Origin: CAG-390 sp045644325
GTDB taxonomy: Bacteria; Bacillota; Clostridia; Oscillospirales; CAG-272
Length of the DNA: 27,491 bases
Direction: 5' to 3'
Assembly: GCA_045644325.1 (NCBI GenBank)
Contig: JAZRGT010000023.1
Coordinates: 1-27,491, forward strand
Positions 1-6,727 of the stretch are shown here, piece by piece (within the stretch, counting starts at the first letter, position 1; every line of letters begins with the position of its first letter). The notes under the pieces were generated by a model. It was given only the letters and a program-made list of their open reading frames with translations. It was not told the origin of the DNA and did no database searches. The translations under genes were made by a program, and so were the position numbers.

Positions 1-222
1 GTGGATACCGCATATTTCGGCACAAACAGCTGATTTAAAACTGTTTTGAAACGTCGTTGAATATTTGTTGTTTTTGCGACATTAATATGTATCTTCCACA
101 CAAACGAAATATTCAAGCTTTAAATTTTATAATTTTAGGATTACAATATACTGAAGCGCTGCGATGTATAGCTGCTAAATAGTGATAGCACGTATACAAC
201 TAATAAAAACACCGCAGGGTTT
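1..222. other. AT-rich DNA left of the IS, no supportable gene
   Basis: All three plus-strand frames close quickly and I recognise no coding or RNA gene. The only structure seen is a 10-bp inverted repeat, TTGAATATTT at 57-66 against AAATATTCAA at 107-116, separated by 40 bp. The first 33 bases could be the tail of a gene entering from the left (frame 1 stops at 31-33), but ten codons are too few to identify it. Confidence 0.5.
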
Positions 223-264
223 TGAACAATTCCGTTAAAAACGGACAAATGAAAAAAAACACCC
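223..264 (+). repeat. IS3 left terminal inverted repeat
   Basis: It begins TGAAC and matches the inward-read right end at TGAAC, at C positions 10-11, at CGGACA (20-25 bp in), in an A-run, and at CACCC offset by one base. It holds a small stem-loop, TCCGTT at 231-236 against AACGGA at 240-245. Confidence 0.7.
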
Positions 265-295
265 TCCTATGATATCTACCATAGGAGGAATTTTT
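263..295 (+). promoter_or_regulatory. Hairpin sequestering the orfA ribosome site
   Basis: CCTCCTATG at 263-271 is perfectly complementary to CATAGGAGG at 280-288, with an 8-nt loop. The 3' arm contains the AGGAGG Shine-Dalgarno used by orfA (ATG at 296), and five Ts follow at 291-295. In RNA the structure would hide the ribosome site and could also act as a weak terminator. Similar hairpins protect IS10, IS50 and IS200 transposase genes from read-through transcription; the same role here is inference. Confidence 0.72.
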
Positions 296-631
296 ATGCC
301 GAGAGAATATCGACACATAGAACAATATGCAAAAGAAATTGCAGAACTTCAAAATCAAGGGTTTAGCCAAAAGCAAGTAGGCGAAAAATTAGGCTTTAGC
401 AAAGATCAAGTAAAATCATACATTCATCGTCTTCACCAAAAAGATCGCAAGATAGCCGCAGGAATAGTCATTAAGAAGAAAGGCAGACCTGCAAAGGATA
501 GCGTTGTAACTGAAGAAGACAAGCTTGCCGATCTACGCTACAAGCTTGCTCGGAAAGATGCACGAATCAAGCAATTAGATATGGAAAATGAACTGATGCG
601 GGATTTTCTCTCGCTCACAGAAAGGAAGTGA
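296..631 (+). CDS. IS3-family transposase OrfA (HTH protein)
   Basis: This 111-residue protein is the DNA-binding half of an IS3 transposase. Residues about 20-45 form a helix-turn-helix (GFSQKQVGEKLGFSKDQVKS). Residues about 70-110 are a charged, leucine-containing coiled coil, the segment that multimerises in this family. The start at 296 is chosen because AGGAGG lies at 283-288 and the alternative ATG at 269 falls inside the hairpin arm. Its stop TGA (629-631) overlaps the GTG start of orfB (628). OrfB lies in the -1 frame relative to orfA, as usual in IS3, but I see no A-AAA-AAG slippery heptamer near the junction. Stop-start coupling is therefore the simpler route to OrfB here. Confidence 0.87.
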   Translation: MPREYRHIEQYAKEIAELQNQGFSQKQVGEKLGFSKDQVKSYIHRLHQKDRKIAAGIVIKKKGRPAKDSVVTEEDKLADLRYKLARKDARIKQLDMENELMRDFLSLTERK

Positions 632-1482
632 GAACAAGCGTAAAATATATGGTGATCTACCGTCATAAGGATAAATATTCAATCAGCAAGATGTGCCGGT
701 TCTTCGAGGTATCGAGAAGTGGTTATTATGACTATGTAAAGAGAATGGATATACCTGCATGGGATATGCCACTTGCCGAGAAGATTAGGGAGTGTCAGGA
801 GCATAGCCACAGTACTTACGGATACCGCAGGGTACACATATGGCTTGAAAGACAAGGAATCCATAAGGATCCCAAGACTGTGCTTCGTGTTATGCAGAAA
901 TACAATTTGCTTTCCGTGGTTCGCCGCAAGAAATATCGTAATTATGGTGAATGCTTACACAAATATCCCAATTTGCTCAACCGAGAGTTTCAAGCAGATC
1001 GTCCTAATCAAAAGTGGGTAACAGATATTTCGTACATCAAGACAGGACAGGGTTTCTTGTATATATCTGTCATTCGTGACCTATACGACAACAGTATCGT
1101 TGCATACAAGACGGGCACCGAACAGAACATCAACCTCGTTCTTTATACGATCAGAGCAGCCAAGAGAAAAGAAAAGGTCACAGCAGAGTTGCAGCTCCAC
1201 AGTGACCAAGGCTTTCAGTACACCTCGCAAGCGTATTATAGCCTAACAAAATCATACCACATAACTCCGTCAATGTCAAGACGTGGGAACCCATATGACA
1301 ACGCTTTGGCTGAAATTTTTTTCTCAATCCTCAAAACCGAGTGTATTTACCGTGCGAAAATACGCAGCTATGAGGAGGCGCGCCTCCCCATAGCTGCGTA
1401 CATACAGTTCTACAACAACGAACGTATCCAGTTTAAAACAAAACTGACACCACTCGAAAAGCGATGTCAGTTCGTTGATTAA
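628..1482 (+). CDS. IS3-family transposase OrfB (DDE integrase core)
   Basis: This 284-residue protein is the catalytic subunit that cuts and joins the IS ends. The N-terminal HTH_21-like region (about 45-100, with STYGYRRV) precedes an rve integrase core. The catalytic triad is visible: D133 in WVTDISY, D193 in HSDQGFQY, and E229 after GNPYDNA, giving the canonical D-D(35)E spacing of IS3 enzymes. The C-terminal YNNERIQ..LTPLE motif is intact. The start is GTG at 628, coupled to the orfA stop; an ATG seven codons in is an alternative. The element looks full length. Oddly, codons for residues about 245-258 lie in a 40-bp palindrome, and the helix there reads RLPIAAY, with a proline where the family usually has a plain helix. 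This may weaken the enzyme. Confidence 0.92.
   Translation: MRTSVKYMVIYRHKDKYSISKMCRFFEVSRSGYYDYVKRMDIPAWDMPLAEKIRECQEHSHSTYGYRRVHIWLERQGIHKDPKTVLRVMQKYNLLSVVRRKKYRNYGECLHKYPNLLNREFQADRPNQKWVTDISYIKTGQGFLYISVIRDLYDNSIVAYKTGTEQNINLVLYTIRAAKRKEKVTAELQLHSDQGFQYTSQAYYSLTKSYHITPSMSRRGNPYDNALAEIFFSILKTECIYRAKIRSYEEARLPIAAYIQFYNNERIQFKTKLTPLEKRCQFVD
1361..1400. repeat. 40-bp near-perfect palindrome inside orfB
   Basis: The left arm 1361-1380 begins TACGCAGCTATG and the right arm 1381-1400 ends CATAGCTGCGTA. The centre is GGAGGCG/CGCCTCC. Nineteen of 20 base pairs match; the only mismatch is A1373 against C1388. There is no spacer. The whole structure is coding. Confidence 0.93.
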
Positions 1483-1504
1483 TTTTTGTTATTTTCTACC
1501 ATAC

Positions 1505-1545
1505 GGGTGCTTTTTTGTGCTGTCCGCACAATTTGGGGCAGTTCA
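1505..1545 (-). repeat. IS3 right terminal inverted repeat
   Basis: On the complement it reads TGAACTGCCCC and onward to GCACCC. The TGAACTG..CCC tip is typical of IS3/IS150-type ends. It pairs imperfectly with 223-264, as is normal for this family, whose two ends are rarely identical. Confidence 0.7.
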
Positions 1546-1568
1546 ATTTCCATCGGGAGATTTTTTAA

Positions 1569-2462
1569 TTAAATTATATCGTCAGAACCGAACTCCGAGG
1601 TGTCGAGGTGAGTTATTTGCGGTCTGAAAGCCTTTCGCTTGAGAGGATCGTAAACGTATTTTCTGCAAATGCCGGAGGACTCGACCGTTCCTCGGTAGCG
1701 GCAGAGCATCTTCGTTCTGCGGTTCTCAATGCAATCCGCGTGCTCACAGTATGCGCAGCATTTAGTGAGAGAATCGTTTTCATCCTCTTCGGATCTGCGA
1801 TTTTTTGAGCCGGAGGTGACGGCGTAGCGGCGCGCGAGCGCATCTTTGCGAATTTCTTCGGGAGCTTTTACTGCGGTCAGCGAAATAAAATAAACGACGA
1901 GGAAGATGATAAGCACCGCGATCACGGGGATCTCAATGCCCGAGTCGAGCGCGGTACCGTGGAGAAAGCTGACGTTCTTGAGGAATGGAAGCGCATCTTT
2001 GATATCGATCCTTCCCGCGTCGGTGCGGAAAAGCTCCGATTCGTAGGTATACTTTGCGAAATTCAGGGCACATAAGGTAATGCTCAGGTTGATACCAAAG
2101 CTGACAATCGAAAATGCGGTATTGATAACCGCCCCTCTTCGCTTGATCACGCTCCTTCCGCAAATAACAGCTGTAACGCTCAGACAAAGCATTCCAAGGC
2201 AGACGGATAAAAGAAGGTTCACTATCGGATATAAACCGAGGGACGGGATAAGTCTTGAAAAAATGCCGAGCGCATCACCGAAAACAAAGACGTTGAGGAG
2301 TATGTAAATAGGCGTGACAGAGAAAAATCCCGCAAGCTTATGTGACCTTGGTGCATCTTTCAAGCAGACGAAAGTTGCTATCGTTGCAACCGCGGTGATA
2401 AGTATTGTATTAAATAGCACCCCAAGCGGCGCGCTGAAAAGATCGAGAATGTGCAGCTCCAT
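1569..2462 (-). CDS. Membrane protein of unknown function with Cys-rich tail
   Basis: This 297-residue protein was not recognised as a named family. It has about five hydrophobic membrane segments (roughly residues 10-33, 43-66, 73-101, 111-136 and 175-197). A soluble tail follows with six cysteines (235, 236, 239, 244, 254, 266) and the motif CRKYVYDPLKR. A short Cys motif ending in YDPLKR recurs in hypothetical proteins of Clostridia as far as I recall, and suggests metal binding. The start at 2462 is chosen because GGAG sits just upstream on the minus strand and hydrophobicity starts there; the open frame continues upstream but runs into ylbJ. It lies 58 bp downstream of ylbJ in the same direction and is probably co-transcribed, so a sporulation or envelope role is a guess from context. 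The IS3 element lies 24 bp beyond its stop. Confidence 0.7.
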   Translation of the reverse strand: MELHILDLFSAPLGVLFNTILITAVATIATFVCLKDAPRSHKLAGFFSVTPIYILLNVFVFGDALGIFSRLIPSLGLYPIVNLLLSVCLGMLCLSVTAVICGRSVIKRRGAVINTAFSIVSFGINLSITLCALNFAKYTYESELFRTDAGRIDIKDALPFLKNVSFLHGTALDSGIEIPVIAVLIIFLVVYFISLTAVKAPEEIRKDALARRYAVTSGSKNRRSEEDENDSLTKCCAYCEHADCIENRRTKMLCRYRGTVESSGICRKYVYDPLKRKAFRPQITHLDTSEFGSDDII

Positions 2463-2520
2463 AAAAAACTCCGTATACGAAAAATGAAGGTTTGCGGAGG
2501 ATTTCCGCGTTATTATTATA

Positions 2521-3627
2521 TCAAAACATTCGACTTCTGTCAAGTTTTTTATTGAATAGCAGAGGCAAGGAAAGCATAAAAAGTATATTTGAGGAATATA
2601 CGACGGTCGGCGGAAATGTTGCAAGGTTGAGAAAAACATCCGTGGAGGAAGCTGTTCCCGGGCAAAGCTCGGGGAAAAAGGAAACGGCGAGGGCAGTGCA
2701 AATTGCGCAAACGAGCGAGGAAATAAGCTTTGAGCTGATATACGGAATAAGCGAGGGCGTATGGCTTGCACCGCCGCAGGATGAATATATCTGCATCAGC
2801 ACCGAAAGCCCTGACCATCCGATTGCGGCTGCGGTGAGAACGGCGGCAAGTAAGCGCGAGGGGAGCGCGGCGCAAGCGGCAACGCCAGAGGTCAATTCAA
2901 AAAACGAAAATATGATGGCTTTGACGGTGGGGGTGTTTTGTACGTATTCAAATGCCGAAAGACATCCGACTGCGCAGGTGAAAAAGGTCACGAGAGCGCA
3001 AACCGATATCACCGACCCCGCCGCAGAGACGACCGATTCGGTAAACATCTTAAAAAAAGGCTTGTCGCTCTTTGCTTTGATTGATTCAGGACGGAGATGG
3101 GACTCGATCCTTTTATGTGATGTGAGCGCGCCGAAGATAAGTCCCGACGTGACGCTTACCGCATAGAGAAAAATCCCGAGAGATGTGTTTGCAAGGAGAT
3201 TTTTGCCAACCGCGAAAATCACAAAAGGAGCCGACGGATAATTGCAAAACGAGAGAAGCCGCTCGCACTCGCTCTTTGAAAGCTCCCCTCTCTCGTAAAG
3301 AGACGCCGCGGCTTTTGCCCCGATCGGAAAACCGCAGATTATTCCGAGAGCCAAAGCGCCCGCGCCGCTTCCGCTGACGCCGAAAATGCCGCGCATTGGT
3401 TTTTCGAGAAGCTTTCCGAGATAATATCCGAGATCGGCTCGGACGAGCATTTCGGAGATTACCATATAGGGAAAAAGCGTAGGTACAAGAACCCCCGCGC
3501 ATATCGAAAGTCCACGCTTCATTTCCGAAAAGCATACGTCGCTATGGATGAGAAGCAGAAAAAGCAGGATGAAGCACAGGACAAAAGTTGCTGTACCTCG
3601 CGGTAAATGTCTTGACGGATACGACAT
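2521..3627 (-). CDS. ylbJ: Sporulation integral membrane protein YlbJ-like
   Basis: This 368-residue polytopic membrane protein matches the YlbJ family, which carries nucleoside-recognition/Gate-type repeats and is needed for sporulation in Bacillus. Family signatures include the N-terminal GLSICAGVLVPTLFPYMVIS segment. The GIICGFPIGAKAAASLYERG stretch and the LLSFCNYPSAPFVI segment follow, with several hydrophobic helices after them. The start at 3627 (MSYPSRH) is preferred over the upstream in-frame ATG at 3732. An AAGGAA site lies upstream of 3627, and the extra 35 residues would overlap the divergent yqfC. It is transcribed away from yqfC across an 81-bp gap that may hold sporulation promoters. 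The assignment rests on sequence character; no signs of decay are seen. Confidence 0.83.
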   Translation of the reverse strand: MSYPSRHLPRGTATFVLCFILLFLLLIHSDVCFSEMKRGLSICAGVLVPTLFPYMVISEMLVRADLGYYLGKLLEKPMRGIFGVSGSGAGALALGIICGFPIGAKAAASLYERGELSKSECERLLSFCNYPSAPFVIFAVGKNLLANTSLGIFLYAVSVTSGLIFGALTSHKRIESHLRPESIKAKSDKPFFKMFTESVVSAAGSVISVCALVTFFTCAVGCLSAFEYVQNTPTVKAIIFSFFELTSGVAACAALPSRLLAAVLTAAAIGWSGLSVLMQIYSSCGGASHTPSLIPYISSKLISSLVCAICTALAVSFFPELCPGTASSTDVFLNLATFPPTVVYSSNILFMLSLPLLFNKKLDRSRMF

Positions 3628-3708
3628 TGTAATTGAGTTCCTTTCTTTTGCATAAAATTTATGGCAATATAATTTATTCGCCGCCCGCGTGCGGTATTCG
3701 GAGGTATT
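3628..3708. promoter_or_regulatory. Divergent ylbJ/yqfC promoter region with palindrome
   Basis: The 13-bp palindrome CATAAAATTTATG (3651-3663) reads CATAAAAT on the plus strand and CATAAATT on the minus strand. Both resemble the Bacillus sigma-E -10 element (CATACAnT), which fits two divergent sporulation genes. I do not see convincing sigma-E -35 elements. A sigma-A-like TATAAT also occurs at 3668-3673 on the plus strand. Confidence 0.4.
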
Positions 3709-4020
3709 ATGAGTAATAAAAAAACAATACATAAAAGACCGAGCTTTTCCGAGCTTATCAGCACTCTCGCGGATATTCCCGCCGATATAACCGACGGTAT
3801 GACGCTTGAAATGCGCGGGAGAAACGAGATGCTGTTATGCGGTTGCCGCGAGATCTATGAATATTCACGCGAGCGCATCAGAATTTTGCAGGGCAGATGT
3901 ACTGTTTGCATTGAGGGGAGGAGGCTTACCATGACGTCTTATTCCGAGGGGCGGATAACCGTCGGCGGTGAGATAGATTCGATCGACTTTTGCGGGGGTG
4001 GGTGCGGTGAAGAGAAGTAA
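3709..4020 (+). CDS. yqfC: Sporulation protein YqfC
   Basis: This 103-residue protein matches the small YqfC family, which is always next to yqfD and belongs to the mother-cell sporulation regulon in Bacillus. Typical features are the N-terminal DIPADITDGMTLEMRGRNE, a beta-rich middle (CREIYEYSRERIRILQG) and the later stretch SYSEGRITVGGEIDSIDF, which resembles the YabP/YqfC domain. The start ATG at 3709 has GGAGG about six bases upstream. Its end overlaps the start of yqfD, so the two are translationally coupled. The molecular role is unknown in the family. Confidence 0.9.
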   Translation: MSNKKTIHKRPSFSELISTLADIPADITDGMTLEMRGRNEMLLCGCREIYEYSRERIRILQGRCTVCIEGRRLTMTSYSEGRITVGGEIDSIDFCGGGCGEEK

Positions 4021-5209
4021 AAGCTTTGAGGGCGCAATCCTCGGCGCGGTGAGGCTTTCGGTGCGCTCCGAGGATCTTATGATGCTTCTCAACGTTCTGC
4101 TTGAGCTTGGAGAAAGCTATCGAAATATCCTTCAGGACGAGACTCGGGCGTCCGTCGACCTTTCTTACCCAGCGGCACTGAAAGCGGCAAAGCGGTGCCT
4201 GGAATACGGAATAGAATCGAGCACGGAGCTTTATTTTGGATTGCCTTACTTTTTCCTTCGTCTTCTCGGTCGCCCGGGGATGATTGCGGGGATCATTGCC
4301 GCAATACTGATTTTCAGCATTGCGGGCTCGGTTATATGGGACGTCCGCGTAAGCTGTGACGGCGAGGTTTCAGCCGACGTGGTAAAGGAAATTCTTTTCG
4401 GTCACGGCGTTTATCCCGGTGCAAGAAAATCAATCCTCAATATCGGGCGAATACAAGCCGAGATCGAAAGCGAGAGCAGAGAGATCGCGTGGATTTCGGT
4501 GAACGTCATCGGCACGGTGGCGTACGTTGAGGTTATCGGTGAGGTGATACCTCCGCCCGAGGCTGAAGGGCATGCCGGCGTCAACATCGTCGCGGCGCAC
4601 GACGGTGTTGTTACGGGCTTGGAGGTGATAGCGGGTGAGCCCACTGCAGAGATCGGTATGACGGTCAAAAAGGGCGATCTTCTCATCAGCGGTCTTTACG
4701 ACAGCAAGCGATTCGGATACCGCGCCGTCGAAGCCGAGGGAAGTGTTTTTGCGCGAACTGAGGAGGTTTTTGAGGTCGAGATTCCGCTTGAATACACGAT
4801 CAGAACGCCCGAGAAAAGCGAAATATGCGAAATTTCGCTGATTTTTTTCTCTTTAAGACAAAAATTATTCAAAAAGGGTGGATTTTTGAGTATAAGTTAT
4901 GATATAATATACTCGGATATTTATATATATGCCGACGGTGAAAAGACCTTGCCCGTCGGGCTCACGGTGGGGCGCAGAAATATTTATACCGATGAGATCG
5001 GAAAAAGAACCGCCGAGACAGCCGCCGAGCTTGCTTATCTTGAGCTTAATCGGCGTATACTTTCGGCTCTCCCCGATGCCGAAATACTTTCAAGGTCATA
5101 CGGCGGTGAGTTAACCGCAGACGGCTCGGCTTACCGACTCGTCTGCCGTGTGAACTGCATCCGCAATATCGCCGAAGCCAAGCCTTTTGATATTAATCCA
5201 TCCGAATGA
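4007..5209 (+). CDS. yqfD: Sporulation protein YqfD
   Basis: This protein of about 400 residues fits the YqfD family in length and layout. It has a short N-terminal YabP-like domain, a single membrane helix near GMIAGIIAAILIFSIAGSVIW, and a long extracytoplasmic part with alternating beta segments (IRTPEKSEICEISL). Family members are needed for sporulation; biochemical function is unknown. GTG at 4007 (MKRSKSFEG) is preferred over GTG at 3998 because the G-rich site at 3994-3998 is then correctly spaced. Either start overlaps yqfC. The gene contains an unusual AT-rich island (about 4815-4935) in otherwise GC-rich coding DNA, with a terminator-like hairpin and an extended -10 motif described separately. 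Confidence 0.9.
   Translation: MKRSKSFEGAILGAVRLSVRSEDLMMLLNVLLELGESYRNILQDETRASVDLSYPAALKAAKRCLEYGIESSTELYFGLPYFFLRLLGRPGMIAGIIAAILIFSIAGSVIWDVRVSCDGEVSADVVKEILFGHGVYPGARKSILNIGRIQAEIESESREIAWISVNVIGTVAYVEVIGEVIPPPEAEGHAGVNIVAAHDGVVTGLEVIAGEPTAEIGMTVKKGDLLISGLYDSKRFGYRAVEAEGSVFARTEEVFEVEIPLEYTIRTPEKSEICEISLIFFSLRQKLFKKGGFLSISYDIIYSDIYIYADGEKTLPVGLTVGRRNIYTDEIGKRTAETAAELAYLELNRRILSALPDAEILSRSYGGELTADGSAYRLVCRVNCIRNIAEAKPFDINPSE
4817..4848 (+). terminator. Terminator-like hairpin inside yqfD
   Basis: AGCGAAAT at 4817-4824 pairs with ATTTCGCT at 4832-4839 (loop of 7). The T-run 4842-4848 follows two bases later. The stem is short and modest in GC, so termination would be partial. It lies wholly within the coding sequence. 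Confidence 0.4.
4900..4908 (+). promoter_or_regulatory. Extended -10 promoter candidate inside yqfD, upstream of phoH
   Basis: TGA followed by TATAAT forms a perfect extended -10 element. No good -35 lies 16-18 bp upstream, but extended -10 promoters can tolerate that. It sits about 310 bp before phoH and just after the terminator-like hairpin. It could supply vegetative transcription of phoH-ybeY-era-recO-mutS2 independently of the sporulation genes. Confidence 0.4.
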
Positions 5210-5218
5210 GGAGAGAAT

Positions 5219-6241
5219 ATGGAACAAAAAATTGTAAAAATAGGAAACGCCGAGCTTGCCGCAAAGCTTTACGGCGCGTTCGATGCGAATATGAAGCTCG
5301 TTGAAGCGGCTTTTGCCGTAACCGTGCACAATCGCCCCGATATTTCGGGCTCGGGCGAGGTGCTGACGGTCAGTGGAAGCAATACCGAGGGTGTTGATGC
5401 CGCCGCGAGAGCTATTGAAACACTTGCCCGTATGGGCGAGAGAAGCGAAACTCTTGCCGAGCAGACGGTGCTTTACGTTATCAATATGGTACGCGACGGA
5501 AGAGAGGGCGAGCTTGAAGCCTTTGACGAAAACTGCATCTGCGTCACGGCAAAGGGAAAGCCGATCAAGCCGAAGACCGTCGGTCAGCAGAAGTATATCG
5601 AGTCGATCAGAAACAACACGATCATCCTCGGCACGGGACCTGCGGGCACGGGTAAGACCTTCCTCGCGGTTGCAATGGCTGTCAAGGCTCTGCGCGACAA
5701 GCGTGTCAGCCGCATAATCCTGACCCGTCCCGCGATCGAGGCGGGCGAGAAGCTCGGTTATCTCCCCGGTGATCTTCAAAGCAAGATCGATCCCTATCTC
5801 CGTCCGCTTTACGATGCGCTCTTTGAGATGATGGGACCCGAGAATTATCAGAGAAACGTTGAAAAGCAGATCATCGAGGTCGCGCCGCTCGCTTATATGA
5901 GAGGACGTACACTTGACGATGCCTTCATCATTCTCGATGAGGCTCAGAACGCGACCTTCGAGCAGATGAAGATGTTTCTGACGCGTCTCGGAAACAACTC
6001 AAAGGCGGTCGTCACGGGTGACCTTACGCAGACCGACCTCCCCGGCGGTCAGGTCAGCGGACTTTGGTCGGCTGTCAAGATACTTGACGGTATTGATGAC
6101 ATAGCGATCCATCAGTTCACAGAACGAGACGTCGTTCGTCATAAGCTCGTACAGAAGATCATTCTCGCTTATGACAAATACGAAAAGGAAAATCAAAATA
6201 AAGATAAGGGCGGTCATACCTACCGCCGCAAGAATTTTTGA
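5219..6241 (+). CDS. phoH: PhoH-like ATPase (PhoH/YbeZ)
   Basis: This 340-residue cytoplasmic protein is a PhoH-family NTPase, linked to RNA metabolism and ribosome maturation together with YbeY. The Walker A motif GTGPAGTGKT is at residues 138-147 and the Walker B FIILDEAQN at 236-244. The family stretches ILTRPAIEAGEKLGYLPGDL and VTGDLTQTDLP are also present. The first 100 residues form the usual small KH-like N-terminal region. The length is normal. The start ATG at 5219 follows a GAGGAGAG site nine bases after yqfD ends. ybeY follows after 12 bp, the conserved phoH-ybeY order, which supports joint function in rRNA processing. The C-terminus is a short charged tail. Confidence 0.96.
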   Translation: MEQKIVKIGNAELAAKLYGAFDANMKLVEAAFAVTVHNRPDISGSGEVLTVSGSNTEGVDAAARAIETLARMGERSETLAEQTVLYVINMVRDGREGELEAFDENCICVTAKGKPIKPKTVGQQKYIESIRNNTIILGTGPAGTGKTFLAVAMAVKALRDKRVSRIILTRPAIEAGEKLGYLPGDLQSKIDPYLRPLYDALFEMMGPENYQRNVEKQIIEVAPLAYMRGRTLDDAFIILDEAQNATFEQMKMFLTRLGNNSKAVVTGDLTQTDLPGGQVSGLWSAVKILDGIDDIAIHQFTERDVVRHKLVQKIILAYDKYEKENQNKDKGGHTYRRKNF

Positions 6242-6253
6242 CGGAGGTGCAAA

Positions 6254-6727
6254 ATGCTGAATATTGAATATTCGGTCAGATGCCGAAAGGAAAAGGTGAC
6301 GGATGAGCTTCGTGCGCTTGTACGCCGTGCCGTTGAAACGACACTTGCCTTTGAAGAGATCGAGGACGATTGCGAGGTTTCGGTTACATTTGTAGGAAAC
6401 ACGGGCATTCGCCGCTTTAACGCGGAATACAGAGGTATAGATCGCGTCACAGATGTTCTTTCCTTCCCGATTGCCGAGGATGGCGATCTTGAGGAAGCCT
6501 TCGACGGTGAAAAGCTCTGCCTCGGAGATATCGTGATCTCGCTTGAAAGAGCTCGCGAGCAGGCAAACGAATTCGGTCATCCCTTTGAGCGTGAGGTTGC
6601 TTTCCTTTGCGTTCATTCGACACTCCATCTTCTCGGCTACGACCACGAGACCGGGGAAGAGGATGAGGCGGATATGCGTGCCCGTCAGCGTGAGATAATG
6701 AAAATTATGGGACTTGAGGTGAAATGA
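6254..6727 (+). CDS. ybeY: Endoribonuclease YbeY
   Basis: This 157-residue zinc-dependent single-strand endoribonuclease acts in 16S rRNA 3' maturation and late ribosome quality control. The metal site is visible as HSTLHLLGYDH (H121, H125, H131); the usual second residue is glycine rather than serine, a minor change. The upstream conserved stretch RGIDRVTDVLSFP is present. GGAGG at 6243-6247 precedes the ATG. The stop overlaps the start of the next lipoprotein gene (ATGA), indicating coupling. The position between phoH and era is standard for Firmicutes, although the usual intervening genes (pgpH, dgkA, cdd) are absent. Confidence 0.96.
   Translation: MLNIEYSVRCRKEKVTDELRALVRRAVETTLAFEEIEDDCEVSVTFVGNTGIRRFNAEYRGIDRVTDVLSFPIAEDGDLEEAFDGEKLCLGDIVISLERAREQANEFGHPFEREVAFLCVHSTLHLLGYDHETGEEDEADMRARQREIMKIMGLEVK

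Larger units (their letters stand above)
223..1545 (+). mobile_element. IS3-family insertion sequence (about 1.32 kb)
   Basis: The element carries the orfA/orfB pair of the IS3 family, flanked by imperfect inverted ends. Reading inward, the left end starts TGAAC at 223 and the right end, on the complement, starts TGAACTGCCCC at 1545. Both ends then share CGGACA at the same distance (20-25 bp in), an A-run and CACCC. The length fits the family (1.2-1.6 kb). Base use is AT-richer than in the genes to the right, consistent with horizontal arrival. The flanks are T-rich and no clean 3-4 bp target duplication is visible (TTT on the left, ATT on the right). The exact ends could shift by one base. 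No disrupted host gene can be reconstructed from the two flanks. Confidence 0.87.

Noticed and set aside
1..33. Possible C-terminal tail of a gene entering from the left (frame 1, stop at 31-33)
   Set aside because: Only ten codons, other frames are equally open over this length, and no family is recognisable.
600..640. Programmed -1 frameshift to make an OrfAB fusion
   Set aside because: The relative frame is right for IS3, but no slippery heptamer is visible. The overlapping GTGA stop-start is enough to explain OrfB expression.
1442..1472. Terminator at the end of orfB (AACTGACA/TGTCAGTT)
   Set aside because: The 8-bp inverted repeat is real, but no T-run follows directly and it lies inside the coding sequence.
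2492..3166. Plus-strand open frame of 224 codons
   Set aside because: Antisense to ylbJ; no ribosome site and no family.
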